From positions 62,001 through 126,000 of the forward strand of contig NZ_JAAKZY010000002.1 of the NCBI RefSeq assembly GCF_011045015.1: a DNA stretch of 64,000 bases, given 5' to 3'. Shown piece after piece: positions 16,538-25,427 of the stretch. Position 1 is the first letter of the stretch; the number at the start of each line of letters is the position of its first letter. The position numbers were made by a program, and so were the translations under genes. The DNA is from Streptomyces scabichelini. Its GTDB lineage: Bacteria; Actinomycetota; Actinomycetes; Streptomycetales; Streptomycetaceae. A model generated the notes under the pieces. The model did no database searches. It was given only the letters and a program-made list of their open reading frames with translations, and was not told the origin of the DNA.

Positions 16538-18444
16538 GCGCCCTGCTGTGGGCGCTGGTCGCCGTGCCCCTGACCGCCGGTACGGTCCTGGCCGTCCTCG
16601 GCCGAAGAGCCGACCGCCCCGCTCCGGCCCTCGCGGTGGCTGCCTCCACCGTTGCCGTCGTCCTCGCCGTCGTCGCGGCCTTCCGGCAGCCGGCCGTGTC
16701 CGCACCGCTCCTGGAGGGACTGCCCTTCGGCCTGGCCGTGGACGGTCTGTCGGGACTGATGGCGGTGACCGTCACCGCGGTGACCGCGGTCATTCTGCTG
16801 TTCAGCGTCTCCGACATCGGTCCGGGGGAGGCACGAGCCCGTTTCTTCGGTTTCATGCTGCTCTTCAGCGGGGCGATGCTCGTGACCGTCACCGCCACCA
16901 CCCTGCCCGCGCTGCTGATGGGCTGGGAGGTCATGGGCGCCACCTCCTGGGCGCTGATCGGCTACTGGTGGCGTGACCCGGTACGGGTGACCGCGGCCGG
17001 AACCGCCTTCCTCACCACCCGCACCGCCGACCTCGGCCTCTACCTGGCCGCGGGCGCCGCGCTCGCAGGCGGACAGGGCCTGACGCTCGACGGCATGCCC
17101 GACGGCACGTCATTCGACGGCATGGCGCTCGACGGACTGGAGCACGTCCCGAGCCCCTGGCTCCACGTGCTGACCGCGGGTGTACTGGTCGCCGCGCTCG
17201 GCAAGTCCGCCCAACTGCCCTTCAGTTTCTGGCTGTCGAAGGCGATGCAGGGCCCCAGCCCGGTCTCGGCGCTGCTGCACTCCGCCACCATGGTCGTCGC
17301 CGGGGCGTATCTGCTGATCCGCCTTGAGCCGCTGCTCGCCGCCTCCGACTGGGGCGAGGAAGCGGTGGCGTGGACCGGCGCCGTCACCGCGCTCGCCCTC
17401 GGACTCGTCGCGGTCGCGCAGACCGACCTCAAACAGCTCCTCGCCGCGTCGAGCTGCGCCCAGATCGGCTTCATGGTGCTCGCGGCGGGTGTCGAGTCGA
17501 GTGTCGGCGGCACGCTTCAGCTCATCGCCCATGCCGCGGCGAAGAGCCTCGCCTTCCTCGTCGCGGGCTACTGGCTGACCCGGCTCGGCAGCAAGGCACT
17601 GCCGGAACTGCGCGGTGCCGCCCGCCGCCACCGGACAGCGGGGATCGCCTTCACGGTGGCGGCCCTCGGCCTCGCCGGGGTGCCACCGCTGTCGCTCTGG
17701 GCGGCGAAGGACGTCGTGCTCGCCGCGGCCCTGGAACACAGCCCGGCGCTGTACGCGGTGGGGCTTGCGGCCGCCGTGATCTCGGCGGTCTACGGCGTCA
17801 AGGCCGTCTGGTACGTCTGGCAGCCCTCTCCGGCCTCTCCGGATAGCGTGGCAGCCGCCGCCGGGCGGAACGGTGCGAGGCTCCCTGCCGTGGTCGCCGT
17901 ACCCTTCGCCGTACTGGCACTGGCGACCGCGGCCCTCGCGGTTCTCGTCCTGCCTCCCGTGCGCGAAGCCGTCGCGCGCACCCTCGGCGTCACCGGTGAA
18001 CCCGCCCCGCGGGCCTGGGAGTTCGTCCTCAGCGGCGGCCTGGCCCTGCTCGCCGCCGGGGCCGTCTGGGCGTGGGGCGCCCGGCGCGCCCCGGCTCCGG
18101 AGTCCGTCGTGCGGTGGACCGCCGGATGGCTCGGGCTCGAAGCCGCCGCCCATGCCCTGCTCGTACGTCCCGTGCAGCGCCTCGCCGCCGTGCTCGCGGC
18201 CTTCGACGACCGCGTCCTCGACCGCGGGGTCGAGAACCTGGCGCGCGGCACGGTGCGCCTGGCGGACGCCGTCAACCGCCGTGCCGAGGCCGCTGTCGAC
18301 GGCGCCGTCGAGGGCCTGGCCGCCGCGAGCCGGGAACTGGGCCGGCTCGCGCGGCGCCCGCAGACCGGCCAGTTGCACCAGTACCTCGCCCAGGCCGTCG
18401 CGGCCTTCACCGTCCTTGCCGTCGTCCTCGTCCTCGTGAGGTGA
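16534..18444 (+). CDS. nuoL: Complex-I-like subunit L (NuoL)
   Basis: The 636-residue antiporter-like subunit has about 14-16 membrane segments. The helix-5 glutamate is present (MGWEVMGATSW, Glu132) and so is the helix-7 lysine (LGKSAQLPFSFWL, Lys224). The usual MEGPTPVSALIHAATMV segment reads MQGPSPVSALLHSATMV, with Gln239 replacing the conserved Glu. The C-terminal part carries the amphipathic lateral-helix region (about 560-600) and a final anchor. GTG start within the nuoK overlap. Confidence 0.94.
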   Translation: MSALLWALVAVPLTAGTVLAVLGRRADRPAPALAVAASTVAVVLAVVAAFRQPAVSAPLLEGLPFGLAVDGLSGLMAVTVTAVTAVILLFSVSDIGPGEARARFFGFMLLFSGAMLVTVTATTLPALLMGWEVMGATSWALIGYWWRDPVRVTAAGTAFLTTRTADLGLYLAAGAALAGGQGLTLDGMPDGTSFDGMALDGLEHVPSPWLHVLTAGVLVAALGKSAQLPFSFWLSKAMQGPSPVSALLHSATMVVAGAYLLIRLEPLLAASDWGEEAVAWTGAVTALALGLVAVAQTDLKQLLAASSCAQIGFMVLAAGVESSVGGTLQLIAHAAAKSLAFLVAGYWLTRLGSKALPELRGAARRHRTAGIAFTVAALGLAGVPPLSLWAAKDVVLAAALEHSPALYAVGLAAAVISAVYGVKAVWYVWQPSPASPDSVAAAAGRNGARLPAVVAVPFAVLALATAALAVLVLPPVREAVARTLGVTGEPAPRAWEFVLSGGLALLAAGAVWAWGARRAPAPESVVRWTAGWLGLEAAAHALLVRPVQRLAAVLAAFDDRVLDRGVENLARGTVRLADAVNRRAEAAVDGAVEGLAAASRELGRLARRPQTGQLHQYLAQAVAAFTVLAVVLVLVR

Positions 18445-19955
18445 CCGCCGTGCTCACGGCCATCGTCCTGCTGCCCACCGTGGCGGCCGTCCTGCTGCTG
18501 TGCCTGCCACGCAGCACACCCCGCACGGTCTTTCTCGCCGTGTGGGTGGCGGTCTCCGCCGCCGTGCTCGTCCTGACCCTCGTCGTCTGGGCGGGCTACC
18601 GCGACGACGGCGGAATCCAGTACGAGACCAACGCGCGCTGGATCCCCAGCGCCGGCATCGGCTACCACATCGGCGTCGACGGTCTTTCGCTGCCGCTGAT
18701 CGCCCTCACCGGCGTGCTGTTCCTGGCCTGTTCGGTGTACGCCCTGCGTGAGACGCGCCGGGTCCGTGAGTTCGCGGCGCTCTTCCTCTTCCTCGAGACC
18801 ACCTGCCTGGGCCTGTTCGCCGCGCTCGACCTGATCTTGTTCTTCGTCTTCTTCGACCTGTCGATCGTGGCGATGTACTTCATCATCGCGGGCTGGGGCC
18901 ACACCGGGGCCGCCCGCGCCGCGCTGAAGTTCTTCCTCTACACCTTCATCGGCTCGCTCGCCCTGCTGCTCGGCTTCATCGGCCTGTATCTGGCCGCCGA
19001 CCCGCACACCTTCGACATGGTGGCGCTCACCGAGCAGAACCCCGTCGCCGGACGGTCCGTGTACGGCGGGTTCGTCCTCCTCGCGATCGGGGTCGGACTC
19101 GCCGTGAAGACGCCGACCGTGCCCTTCCACACCTGGCTGCCGCCCGCGCACACCGAGGCTCCCGCCGAGGGCTCGGCCATCCTGGCCGGCGTGCTGCTGA
19201 AGATGGGCACGTACGGCTTCCTGCGCATCGCCATGCCGATCCTCCCGGAGGCGTGGCGCACTTACGCCCTCGTCTTCGTCGTCGTCGGCGTGGTCTCCGT
19301 GCTGTACGGGGCGCTGGTCGCCCTCGCCCAGACCGAGTTCAAGCGCATGGTCGCCTACACCTCGGTCAACCACATGGGGTACATCATTCTCGCGATCGGC
19401 GCCGCGGCGGCGGTCGGGGACGACACGGGTGACGCCCGCCGACTGGCGGTGACCGGTGCGACGTACCAGATGGTCAGCCACGGACTGCTGACCGGCGCGC
19501 TGTTCCTGCTGGCCGGTGTCCTCTACCAGCGCGGCCGCACGTACGACATGGGCGCCTACTCCGGCGTCGCGGCCACGGCTCCGGTGTTCGCCGCGCTCAC
19601 CGGGGTCGCGGTCTTCGGATCGCTGGGGCTGCCGGGGTTCTCCGGGTTCATCGCCGAGTTCCAGATCCTCGCCGGCAGCCTCGGGCCGCGGCCGGTCGCC
19701 ACCGGCCTCAGCGTGCTCGGCATCCTCCTCACCGCCGCCCTGCTGCTGCGCGCCCTGCAACGGATGTTCCTCGGCCCGCTGCGGCTGCCCGAAGCGCCGG
19801 GCGCGGCACGCCCGTTCGCCGACATCCGCGCGCATGAGGGCGCGGCGATCGTGCCCCTGCTGATCCTCGCCGTCGTCCTCGGCCTCACGCCGCGCTTCCT
19901 CCTGGACGTCATCGAACCCGCCTCGCGCGGTGTGCTGGAGTGGCTCGCGCGATGA
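18441..19955 (+). CDS. nuoM: Complex-I-like subunit M (NuoM)
   Basis: The 504-residue antiporter-like subunit keeps the pumping lysine (AVKTPTVPFHTWLPPAHTEAP, Lys223) and the second lysine in VLLKMGTYGFLR. The helix-5 glutamate of NuoM (FFWEMM) is Asp139 here (FVFFDLSIVAMYF), a conservative acid-for-acid change. GTG start within the GTGA overlap with nuoL; the stop overlaps nuoN. Confidence 0.94.
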   Translation: MTAVLTAIVLLPTVAAVLLLCLPRSTPRTVFLAVWVAVSAAVLVLTLVVWAGYRDDGGIQYETNARWIPSAGIGYHIGVDGLSLPLIALTGVLFLACSVYALRETRRVREFAALFLFLETTCLGLFAALDLILFFVFFDLSIVAMYFIIAGWGHTGAARAALKFFLYTFIGSLALLLGFIGLYLAADPHTFDMVALTEQNPVAGRSVYGGFVLLAIGVGLAVKTPTVPFHTWLPPAHTEAPAEGSAILAGVLLKMGTYGFLRIAMPILPEAWRTYALVFVVVGVVSVLYGALVALAQTEFKRMVAYTSVNHMGYIILAIGAAAAVGDDTGDARRLAVTGATYQMVSHGLLTGALFLLAGVLYQRGRTYDMGAYSGVAATAPVFAALTGVAVFGSLGLPGFSGFIAEFQILAGSLGPRPVATGLSVLGILLTAALLLRALQRMFLGPLRLPEAPGAARPFADIRAHEGAAIVPLLILAVVLGLTPRFLLDVIEPASRGVLEWLAR

Positions 19956-21367
19956 ACGAGAACCCCCTCGACCTGCTCCCCGAAGTCCTCCTCGGCGCCT
20001 CCGCCGTCCTTGGACTGCTGCTCGGCGCCTGGCTGCCCCGCCACCGGCAGTGGCTGGTCGGCGCGTTGGCGATGGCGGCCTGCGCGGCGGGCATCGCGGC
20101 GGCCGCCGTCGCCGCTGCCGGAGACACCCTGACCGCCTTCGACGGGGCGTTCGCCGTGGACCCGGTGACGTCCGCGGCGCGCGTCGTGATTCTCGGCGGC
20201 ACCCTCCTCGTCCTCGCCCTCTCCCTGGCTCCGTTCCGCGCGCACCCACGCGAGACCGAGTTCTACGTCCTCCTCCAACTGGCCGCGCTCGGCGCGCTGA
20301 TGCTGGCCGGCGCCCAGGACCTGCTGCTGCTCGCCGCCGCGTATCTGCTGGCGAGCGTCCCCGCGTACGCGCTGGCCGGATTCCGCAAGGACGGACCCGG
20401 CACCGAGGCGGCCCTGAAGTACTACGTCGTCGGCGCGCTGCTCGGCGTCGTCATGCTCGCGGGCATCACCGTGCTGTTCGCCGCAGGCCGCGCGACCCCC
20501 TATCCGGCGCTGGGCGAGTCACTTCCCACCGCGCCCGCCGGGCTCGTGGCCGCGGGTGTGGTCGGGCTGTTCGCCGGAGTCCTGTTCAAGGCCGGGGGAG
20601 TCCCGGGGCACTTCTGGGTGCCGGACGCGGTGCAGGGCAGTTCGCCGCCGGTCGCCGCGTTCCTCGCCACGCTGCCGAAGATCGGCGCCCTGGCCGCGCT
20701 GTACCGTCTCGTCGCCGTGCCCCTCGCCGACACGGACGTTCCGTGGCCGGCCCTGATCGCCGTACTCGCCGCCGCGTCGATGACGCTCGGGAACCTGGCC
20801 GCGTTCTTCCAGACCGACGTCAAGAGGCTCCTCGCGTACTCCACGATCAGTCAGGTCGGCTACCTCCTCATGCCGGTCGCGGTGGTCGGCCGCGCCGAAG
20901 AGGCCCAGGGAGCGCTGCTCTACTACCTGGCGGCGTACGCCCTCACCAACCTGGGCGCCTTCGCCGTGGTGTGCGCCCTCCCGCACGTAAGCACCGTCGA
21001 CGGCTACCGCGGGCTCCTGCGCAACCATCCCGCCCTGGCCCTCAGTCTCGCCGTCTGCCTCCTCGGCCTGCTCGGCACCCCGCCCACCGCGGTGTTCCTC
21101 GGCAAGCTGGAGGTCTTCACCGCGGCCGTCGACGGCGGCTACGCCTGGCTCGCGGTCGTGGCGGCCGTCAACACCGTGGCGTCGCTCTTTTACTACCTGC
21201 GGTGGATCTACCCCGCGGTCTCCGGCTCGGACGAAGCGCGTACGCACGCTGTGGTGCGGCCCGCGGCCTGGCTCGCCTGCGCCGCCGCGGGCGCGTCCGT
21301 GGTCCTCGGCATCGCGGGAGGCCCGGTCCTCGACCTGCTCGACGGACCGCTCGCCCGCATGCGCTGA
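19952..21367 (+). CDS. nuoN: Complex-I-like subunit N (NuoN)
   Basis: The 471-residue antiporter-like subunit keeps the lysine-containing segment LFKAGGVPGHFWVPDAVQGSSPPVAAFLATLPKIG. In the helix-5 position where NuoN carries its pumping Glu (GIELISLP), the sequence reads AAYLLASVP, so by eye the acid is replaced by Leu. The ATG lies in an ATGA overlap with nuoM. A strong stem-loop starts at the base after the stop codon. Confidence 0.93.
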   Translation: MNENPLDLLPEVLLGASAVLGLLLGAWLPRHRQWLVGALAMAACAAGIAAAAVAAAGDTLTAFDGAFAVDPVTSAARVVILGGTLLVLALSLAPFRAHPRETEFYVLLQLAALGALMLAGAQDLLLLAAAYLLASVPAYALAGFRKDGPGTEAALKYYVVGALLGVVMLAGITVLFAAGRATPYPALGESLPTAPAGLVAAGVVGLFAGVLFKAGGVPGHFWVPDAVQGSSPPVAAFLATLPKIGALAALYRLVAVPLADTDVPWPALIAVLAAASMTLGNLAAFFQTDVKRLLAYSTISQVGYLLMPVAVVGRAEEAQGALLYYLAAYALTNLGAFAVVCALPHVSTVDGYRGLLRNHPALALSLAVCLLGLLGTPPTAVFLGKLEVFTAAVDGGYAWLAVVAAVNTVASLFYYLRWIYPAVSGSDEARTHAVVRPAAWLACAAAGASVVLGIAGGPVLDLLDGPLARMR

Positions 21368-21404
21368 GGCACCTGCCCTACCCGGTAGGGGTAGGGCAGG
21401 TGCC
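21368..21404. terminator. Perfect 16-bp stem-loop after nuoN
   Basis: GGCACCTGCCCTACCC (21368-21383) pairs perfectly with 21389-21404 around a 5-nt loop, beginning at the base after the nuoN stop. It lies between convergent nuoN and copA, so it probably terminates in both directions. No T-tract, as is common in Streptomyces. Confidence 0.88.
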
Positions 21405-21429
21405 TCCCATTCGGCGCCGAGCCTCCGAT

Positions 21430-23712
21430 TCAGTTGCCCATCGCCTGGAACCCCCGCAGCCGGAGGCTGTTACCGACCACGAAGACCGAGGAGAAGGCCA
21501 TCGCCGCTCCCGCGATCATCGGGTTGAGCAGGCCGGCGGCCGCGAGGGGGAGGGCGGCGACGTTGTAGGCGAAGGCCCAGAAGAGGTTGGTCTTGATGGT
21601 GCCGAGGGTCTTGCGCGAGAGCCGGATCGCGTCGGCCGCGGCCCGCAGGTCGCCCCGTACGAGAGTGAGGTCACCGGCCTCGATCGCCGCGTCCGTGCCC
21701 GTGCCCATGGCCAGGCCCAGGTCGGCCTGGGCCAGCGCGGCCGCGTCGTTGACGCCGTCGCCGACCATCGCCACCGAACGGCCCTCCGCCTGGAGGCGCT
21801 TGATCACGTCCACCTTGTCCTGGGGGAGGACCTCGGCGATGACCTCGTCGATACCGACCTCGGCCGCGACCGACTCCGCGACCGCCTTGTTGTCGCCGGT
21901 CAGCAGGATCGGTGTCAGGCCGAGGGCCCGCAGCCGCGTGATCGCCTCGGCGCTGGTCTCCTTGACGGCGTCGGCCACTTCGAGGACCGCACGGGCCTCG
22001 CCGTCCCAGGCGACCGCGATCGCCGTACGTCCCGCTGCCTCGGCCTCGGCCTTTGCCCGCTCCAGTTCCACGGGCAGGTAGATCTCCCACTCGGCGAGCA
22101 GCTTCTCGCGGCCGACCAGGACCGCGTGGCCCTCGACGATGCCCTGGACGCCGAGACCCGCGACGTTCGCGAAGTCCTCCGGGGTGGGCAGCTCGCCGAC
22201 CTTCTGCGCGGCGCCTGTGGCCACCGCCTTCGCGATCGGGTGCTCCGATGAGTGCTCCAGCGCACCGGCCAGACGCAGTACTTCGTCCTCGCCGGTGCTG
22301 TCGGCGGTGTGCACGGCCAGCAGCGTCATCCGTCCCGTGGTCACCGTCCCGGTCTTGTCGAGGACGATGGTGTCGACCTTGCGCGTGTTCTCCAGGACCT
22401 CGGGGCCCTTGATCAGGATGCCGAGCTGGGCGCCGCGCCCGGTGCCGACCATCAGCGCGGTCGGCGTCGCGAGCCCCAGGGCGCACGGGCAGGCGATGAT
22501 CAGGACGGCGACCGCGGCGGTGAAGGCGGCGGTCAGTCCGGAGCCGTTGCCGAGCCAGAAGCCGAGGGTGGCCAGGGCGAGGCCGATGACGACCGGTACG
22601 AAGACCGCGGAGATCCTGTCGGCGAGGCGCTGGGCGGCGGCCTTGCCGTTCTGCGCGTCCTCCACCAGCTTGGCCATACGCGCGAGCTGGGTGTCGGCGC
22701 CGACCCGGGTGGCCTCGACGACGAGACGTCCGCCGACGTTGAGCGTGGCACCGGTGATGCCGTCGCCGACCGCGACCTCGACCGGTACCGACTCGCCGGT
22801 CAGCATGGACGCGTCCACGGCGGACGCACCCTCGACGACGACACCGTCGGTGGCGATCTTCTCGCCCGGGCGCACCAGGAAGCGGTCGCCCACCTTCAAC
22901 TCGGCGGTGGGGATGGTCTGTTCGCGACCGTCGGCACGCAGGACCGTGACGTCCTTCGCACCGAGCTCCAGCAGCGCCTTGAGGGCCGCGCCCGCCTTCC
23001 GCTTGGACCGGGCCTCGAAGTAGCGGCCCGCGAGGATGAAGGCCGTGACGCCCGCCGCGGCTTCCAGATAGATGTTCCCCGCGCCGTCACCGCGGGCGAT
23101 GGTCAGCTCGAAGGGGTGCGTCATGCCGGGCGTGCCGGCCGTGCCGAAGAAGAGGGCCCACAGGGACCACAGGAACGCGGCCGACGTACCGACCGAGATC
23201 AGCGTGTCCATGGTGGCCGCGCCGTGCCGGGCGTTGGTCCAGGCGGCGCGGTGGAAGGGCCAGGCGGCGTACGTGACGACGGGCGCGGCCAGCGTCAGGG
23301 ACAGCCACTGCCAGTACTCGAACTGGAGGGCCGGGATCATCGCCATCGCCACGACCGGCACGGCGAGGACGACCGCGGTGATCAGGCGCTCGCGCAACGG
23401 CCGAAGCTCGTCGTCCGCTCCTGCGCCGCCCCTGCCGCCGTCCCCGTCGCCGTGCCCGGGTGCGGACTCGGGACGTACGGGAGCGGGCTCCTGCGCGGTG
23501 TAGCCGGTGGCCTCGACCGTGCTGATCAGGTCCTGGACGGAGACCTCTTCGCCGCGGTAGGTGACCTTGGCCTTCTCGGTGGCGTAGTTGACGGTCGCCT
23601 CGACGCCGTCCATGCGGTTGAGCTTCTTCTCGATCCGGGCCGCGCACGAGGCGCAGGTCATGCCGCCGATGGCGAGTTCGACCTCGGCGGCGCCTGGTGT
23701 GGTGGTGGTCAT
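21430..23712 (-). CDS. copA: Copper-exporting P1B-type ATPase CopA
   Basis: The 760-residue protein exports Cu(I) across the membrane at the cost of ATP. It has one N-terminal metal-binding domain with GMTCASC (17-23), a Gly/Asp-rich linker (about 83-101), eight membrane segments, actuator TGES (305-308), the membrane metal motif CPC (408-410), phosphorylation motif DKTGT (452-456), SEHP for nucleotide binding and GDGVNDA as the hinge. Membrane residues Asn-Tyr in [15 protein letters not shown] and the later MAFSS match P1B-1 copper pumps. It lies downstream of the second CopZ-like gene in the same direction and is probably induced from the CsoR-type site at 24194-24210. Confidence 0.96.
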   Translation of the reverse strand: MTTTTPGAAEVELAIGGMTCASCAARIEKKLNRMDGVEATVNYATEKAKVTYRGEEVSVQDLISTVEATGYTAQEPAPVRPESAPGHGDGDGGRGGAGADDELRPLRERLITAVVLAVPVVAMAMIPALQFEYWQWLSLTLAAPVVTYAAWPFHRAAWTNARHGAATMDTLISVGTSAAFLWSLWALFFGTAGTPGMTHPFELTIARGDGAGNIYLEAAAGVTAFILAGRYFEARSKRKAGAALKALLELGAKDVTVLRADGREQTIPTAELKVGDRFLVRPGEKIATDGVVVEGASAVDASMLTGESVPVEVAVGDGITGATLNVGGRLVVEATRVGADTQLARMAKLVEDAQNGKAAAQRLADRISAVFVPVVIGLALATLGFWLGNGSGLTAAFTAAVAVLIIACPCALGLATPTALMVGTGRGAQLGILIKGPEVLENTRKVDTIVLDKTGTVTTGRMTLLAVHTADSTGEDEVLRLAGALEHSSEHPIAKAVATGAAQKVGELPTPEDFANVAGLGVQGIVEGHAVLVGREKLLAEWEIYLPVELERAKAEAEAAGRTAIAVAWDGEARAVLEVADAVKETSAEAITRLRALGLTPILLTGDNKAVAESVAAEVGIDEVIAEVLPQDKVDVIKRLQAEGRSVAMVGDGVNDAAALAQADLGLAMGTGTDAAIEAGDLTLVRGDLRAAADAIRLSRKTLGTIKTNLFWAFAYNVAALPLAAAGLLNPMIAGAAMAFSSVFVVGNSLRLRGFQAMGN

Positions 23713-23770
23713 GTCTGCTCCTCGCAGCTTTGCGGATGACTGGGAAGGCGGGGGCGGGGCCGCGGAGGGG

Positions 23771-23839
23771 GAGGCCCCGCCCGGCTCGCGGTGGGTGAGG
23801 CCCCGCCCGGCTCGCGGTGGGTGAGGCCCCGCCCGGCTT
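23771..23839. repeat. 26-bp tandem repeat between copA and the CopZ-like gene
   Basis: A unit beginning GAGGCCCCGCCCGGCTCGCG is repeated twice exactly (23771-23796 and 23797-23822) with a third partial copy to 23839. It fills most of the 132-bp gap between the two co-oriented genes, so it should be present in the transcript. It could form GC-rich secondary structure that sets the ratio of CopA to chaperone; that role is inferred. Confidence 0.9.
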
Positions 23840-23844
23840 CTAGG

Positions 23845-24138
23845 TCAGGCGCGGCCGGCGAACTCGTAGCCGGCCTCGTCGACCGTCTCGGCGATCAGGC
23901 CGTCGTCGGGCGCGCCGCCGGTGGTGACCGTGACGAGGCCGGTACCGATCTCGACCTCGACGCCGATGACGTCGTCGAGTCCGCCGACGGCCTTGGCGAC
24001 GACTCCCTGGCAGTGGGCGCTGCCCACACCGTTGACCTTGTAGACGGTGGTGTGACCGTCCGAGACCGCCGTAGACGTGGTGTTCTCCGGGGCCTGGCCG
24101 GTGTGGCAGCTGCCGTCAGGGGTGCAGCAGGACGACAT
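23845..24138 (-). CDS. CopZ-like HMA protein with altered metal site
   Basis: The 97-residue protein begins with a Cys-rich stretch (MSSCCTPDGSCHTG) followed by a heavy-metal-associated fold ending DEAGYEFAGRA, closely similar in its C-terminal half to the chaperone at 9421-9633. The usual M-x-C-x-x-C site reads NGVGSAHCQG, so only one of the two cysteines remains. Metal may therefore be bound jointly with the N-terminal CC/C-H residues. ATG at 24138 follows GGAGGAAA. It is upstream of copA and 55 bp downstream of a CsoR-type site. Confidence 0.85.
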   Translation of the reverse strand: MSSCCTPDGSCHTGQAPENTTSTAVSDGHTTVYKVNGVGSAHCQGVVAKAVGGLDDVIGVEVEIGTGLVTVTTGGAPDDGLIAETVDEAGYEFAGRA

Positions 24139-24193
24139 GGGTTTCCTCCTGTGGAGATGAATGCTCGAACTCGGCTGTTCTCTTGACGCCTTG

Positions 24194-24210
24194 ATACCCC
24201 TAGGGGGTAT
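24194..24210. promoter_or_regulatory. CsoR-type operator for the CopZ-like gene and copA
   Basis: ATACCCCTAGGGGGTAT is a near-perfect dyad of the same type as that at 9677-9691. It lies 55 bp upstream of the CopZ-like ATG on the minus strand. A related half-site (TATACCCCCC) lies at about 24229-24238. Confidence 0.82.
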
Positions 24211-24277
24211 GGCGCCGTGCGACTCCATGTATACCCCCCGCCCGTATTCAATGCAAGAGCCGATTCGACTTGACTAG

Positions 24278-24294
24278 ATACCCCATGGGGGTAT
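24278..24294. promoter_or_regulatory. CsoR-type operator for the secreted His-rich protein gene
   Basis: ATACCCCATGGGGGTAT is a near-perfect dyad matching the other two sites. It lies 66 bp upstream of the ATG at 24361 and 67 bp from the oppositely oriented site, so the divergent region probably holds one operator per promoter. Confidence 0.82.
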
Positions 24295-24360
24295 GTTGGG
24301 GATGTCAGTCGCCCACTGAGCGGCGGCCCTCAAGACTTGAGACTGAGAAGGGACCACGTC

Positions 24361-25389
24361 ATGCACACCGGACTGAAGATCACCGCCTTCGCCGCCGCAC
24401 TCGCCGCGAGCTTCGGCACCGCCTACGGGGTGGGCAACGCCGTCGACCCCGTGGTGTCAGAAGACGCCGGGACCTCAGAGCACGGCGGCCACGCGGCAAG
24501 CACGAACAGCGACGGAGGCGGGGGGCGGAGCGGAGGCACGGAGGCGGGCGGTGAGCGCGAAGCGCAGCTGCCCGGCGGGCTCCAGACGTCCGAGGACGGC
24601 TACACCCTCGACCTGAAGACCTCGCGCATCGAGGCCGGGACACCCGGCAAGCTGAGCTTCGCCATCGTCCAGGAGAGCACCGGACGGAACGTGACCGCGT
24701 ATCAGCGGGAACACGAGAAGGAACTGCACCTCATCGTCGCCTCACGCGACCTCACGGTCTACCGCCACCTCCACCCGACCCGCGCCGCCGACGGCACGTG
24801 GTCGACACCCGTCGAGCTGCCGGCGGCGGGCGGTTACCGCGTCTTCGCCGACTTCACGCCCAAGGGCGTCTCGGAGGGACTGACCCTGGGCTCCGACCTC
24901 GCGGTGTCCGGGCCGTACAAGCCCGCCGAACTGCCGAAGCCCAGCACCGTCGCGAAGGTCGACGGCTACGAGGTGACTCTCAACGGCGAGCTGCGCCCCG
25001 GCGGAGGCAGTGAGCTGAAGCTGAACGTCGCCAAGGACGGCAAGCCGGTGAAGAACCTCCAGCCCTACCTCGGCGCGTACGGCCATCTCGTCGCCCTGCG
25101 CTCGGGCGACCTGGCCTATCTCCACGTCCACCCCAATGGCGAGCCGGGCGACGGAAAGACGGATCCCGGTCCGGAGGTGTCGTTCACGGCAACGGCACCC
25201 AGCAAGGGGGCGTACCGCCTGTTCCTCGACTTCAAGCACGAGGGGAAGGTCCGTACGGCGGCCTTCACGGTCCACGCGGCAGGCGGGCCGGCGGCGGCAC
25301 CGACCACGGAAGAGCCGACTACGGACGAGCCCACTACGGGCGAGCCGCCCGCGGACGAGCACGCTTCGGACGGCGGCCACGGGCACTGA
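24361..25389 (+). CDS. Secreted, His-rich probable copper-binding protein
   Basis: The 342-residue protein begins with a hydrophobic signal segment (LKITAFAAALAASFGTAYGVG). There is no lipobox and no clear Tat motif, so it is either secreted or anchored by this segment. A low-complexity linker carrying HGGHAAS follows, then two beta-rich repeats: LHLIVASRDLTVYRHLHPTRAADGTW and GHLVALRSGDLAYLHVHPNG. The HLHP and HVHP motifs sit at equivalent places, which suggests a duplicated domain with His metal ligands. The tail is Thr/Glu/Pro-rich and ends GGHGH. The upstream CsoR-type box supports copper induction. ATG at 24361 follows GAAGGGA. Confidence 0.85.
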   Translation: MHTGLKITAFAAALAASFGTAYGVGNAVDPVVSEDAGTSEHGGHAASTNSDGGGGRSGGTEAGGEREAQLPGGLQTSEDGYTLDLKTSRIEAGTPGKLSFAIVQESTGRNVTAYQREHEKELHLIVASRDLTVYRHLHPTRAADGTWSTPVELPAAGGYRVFADFTPKGVSEGLTLGSDLAVSGPYKPAELPKPSTVAKVDGYEVTLNGELRPGGGSELKLNVAKDGKPVKNLQPYLGAYGHLVALRSGDLAYLHVHPNGEPGDGKTDPGPEVSFTATAPSKGAYRLFLDFKHEGKVRTAAFTVHAAGGPAAAPTTEEPTTDEPTTGEPPADEHASDGGHGH

Positions 25390-25396
25390 AGCAGGG

Positions 25397-25421
25397 GCGC
25401 CCGCCGGTCACCGGCGGGCGC
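25397..25421. terminator. Perfect 11-bp stem-loop between convergent genes
   Basis: GCGCCCGCCGG (25397-25407) pairs perfectly with 25411-25421 around a TCA loop, 8 bp after the stop of the secreted copper protein gene and 7 bp beyond the end of the convergent CDP-alcohol phosphatidyltransferase gene. Probably bidirectional. Confidence 0.85.
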
Positions 25422-25427
25422 TGCCGG

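Noticed and set aside
17790..20249. An 819-codon open frame antisense to nuoL, nuoM and nuoN
   Set aside because: Typical high-GC shadow: Arg/Gly/Glu/His-rich, no motif, antisense to three well-conserved coupled genes.
12384..21367. A standard NADH:quinone oxidoreductase operon
   Set aside because: NuoC, E, F, G and I are absent, and the NuoB/NuoD part has no Fe-S cysteine and no quinone motif.
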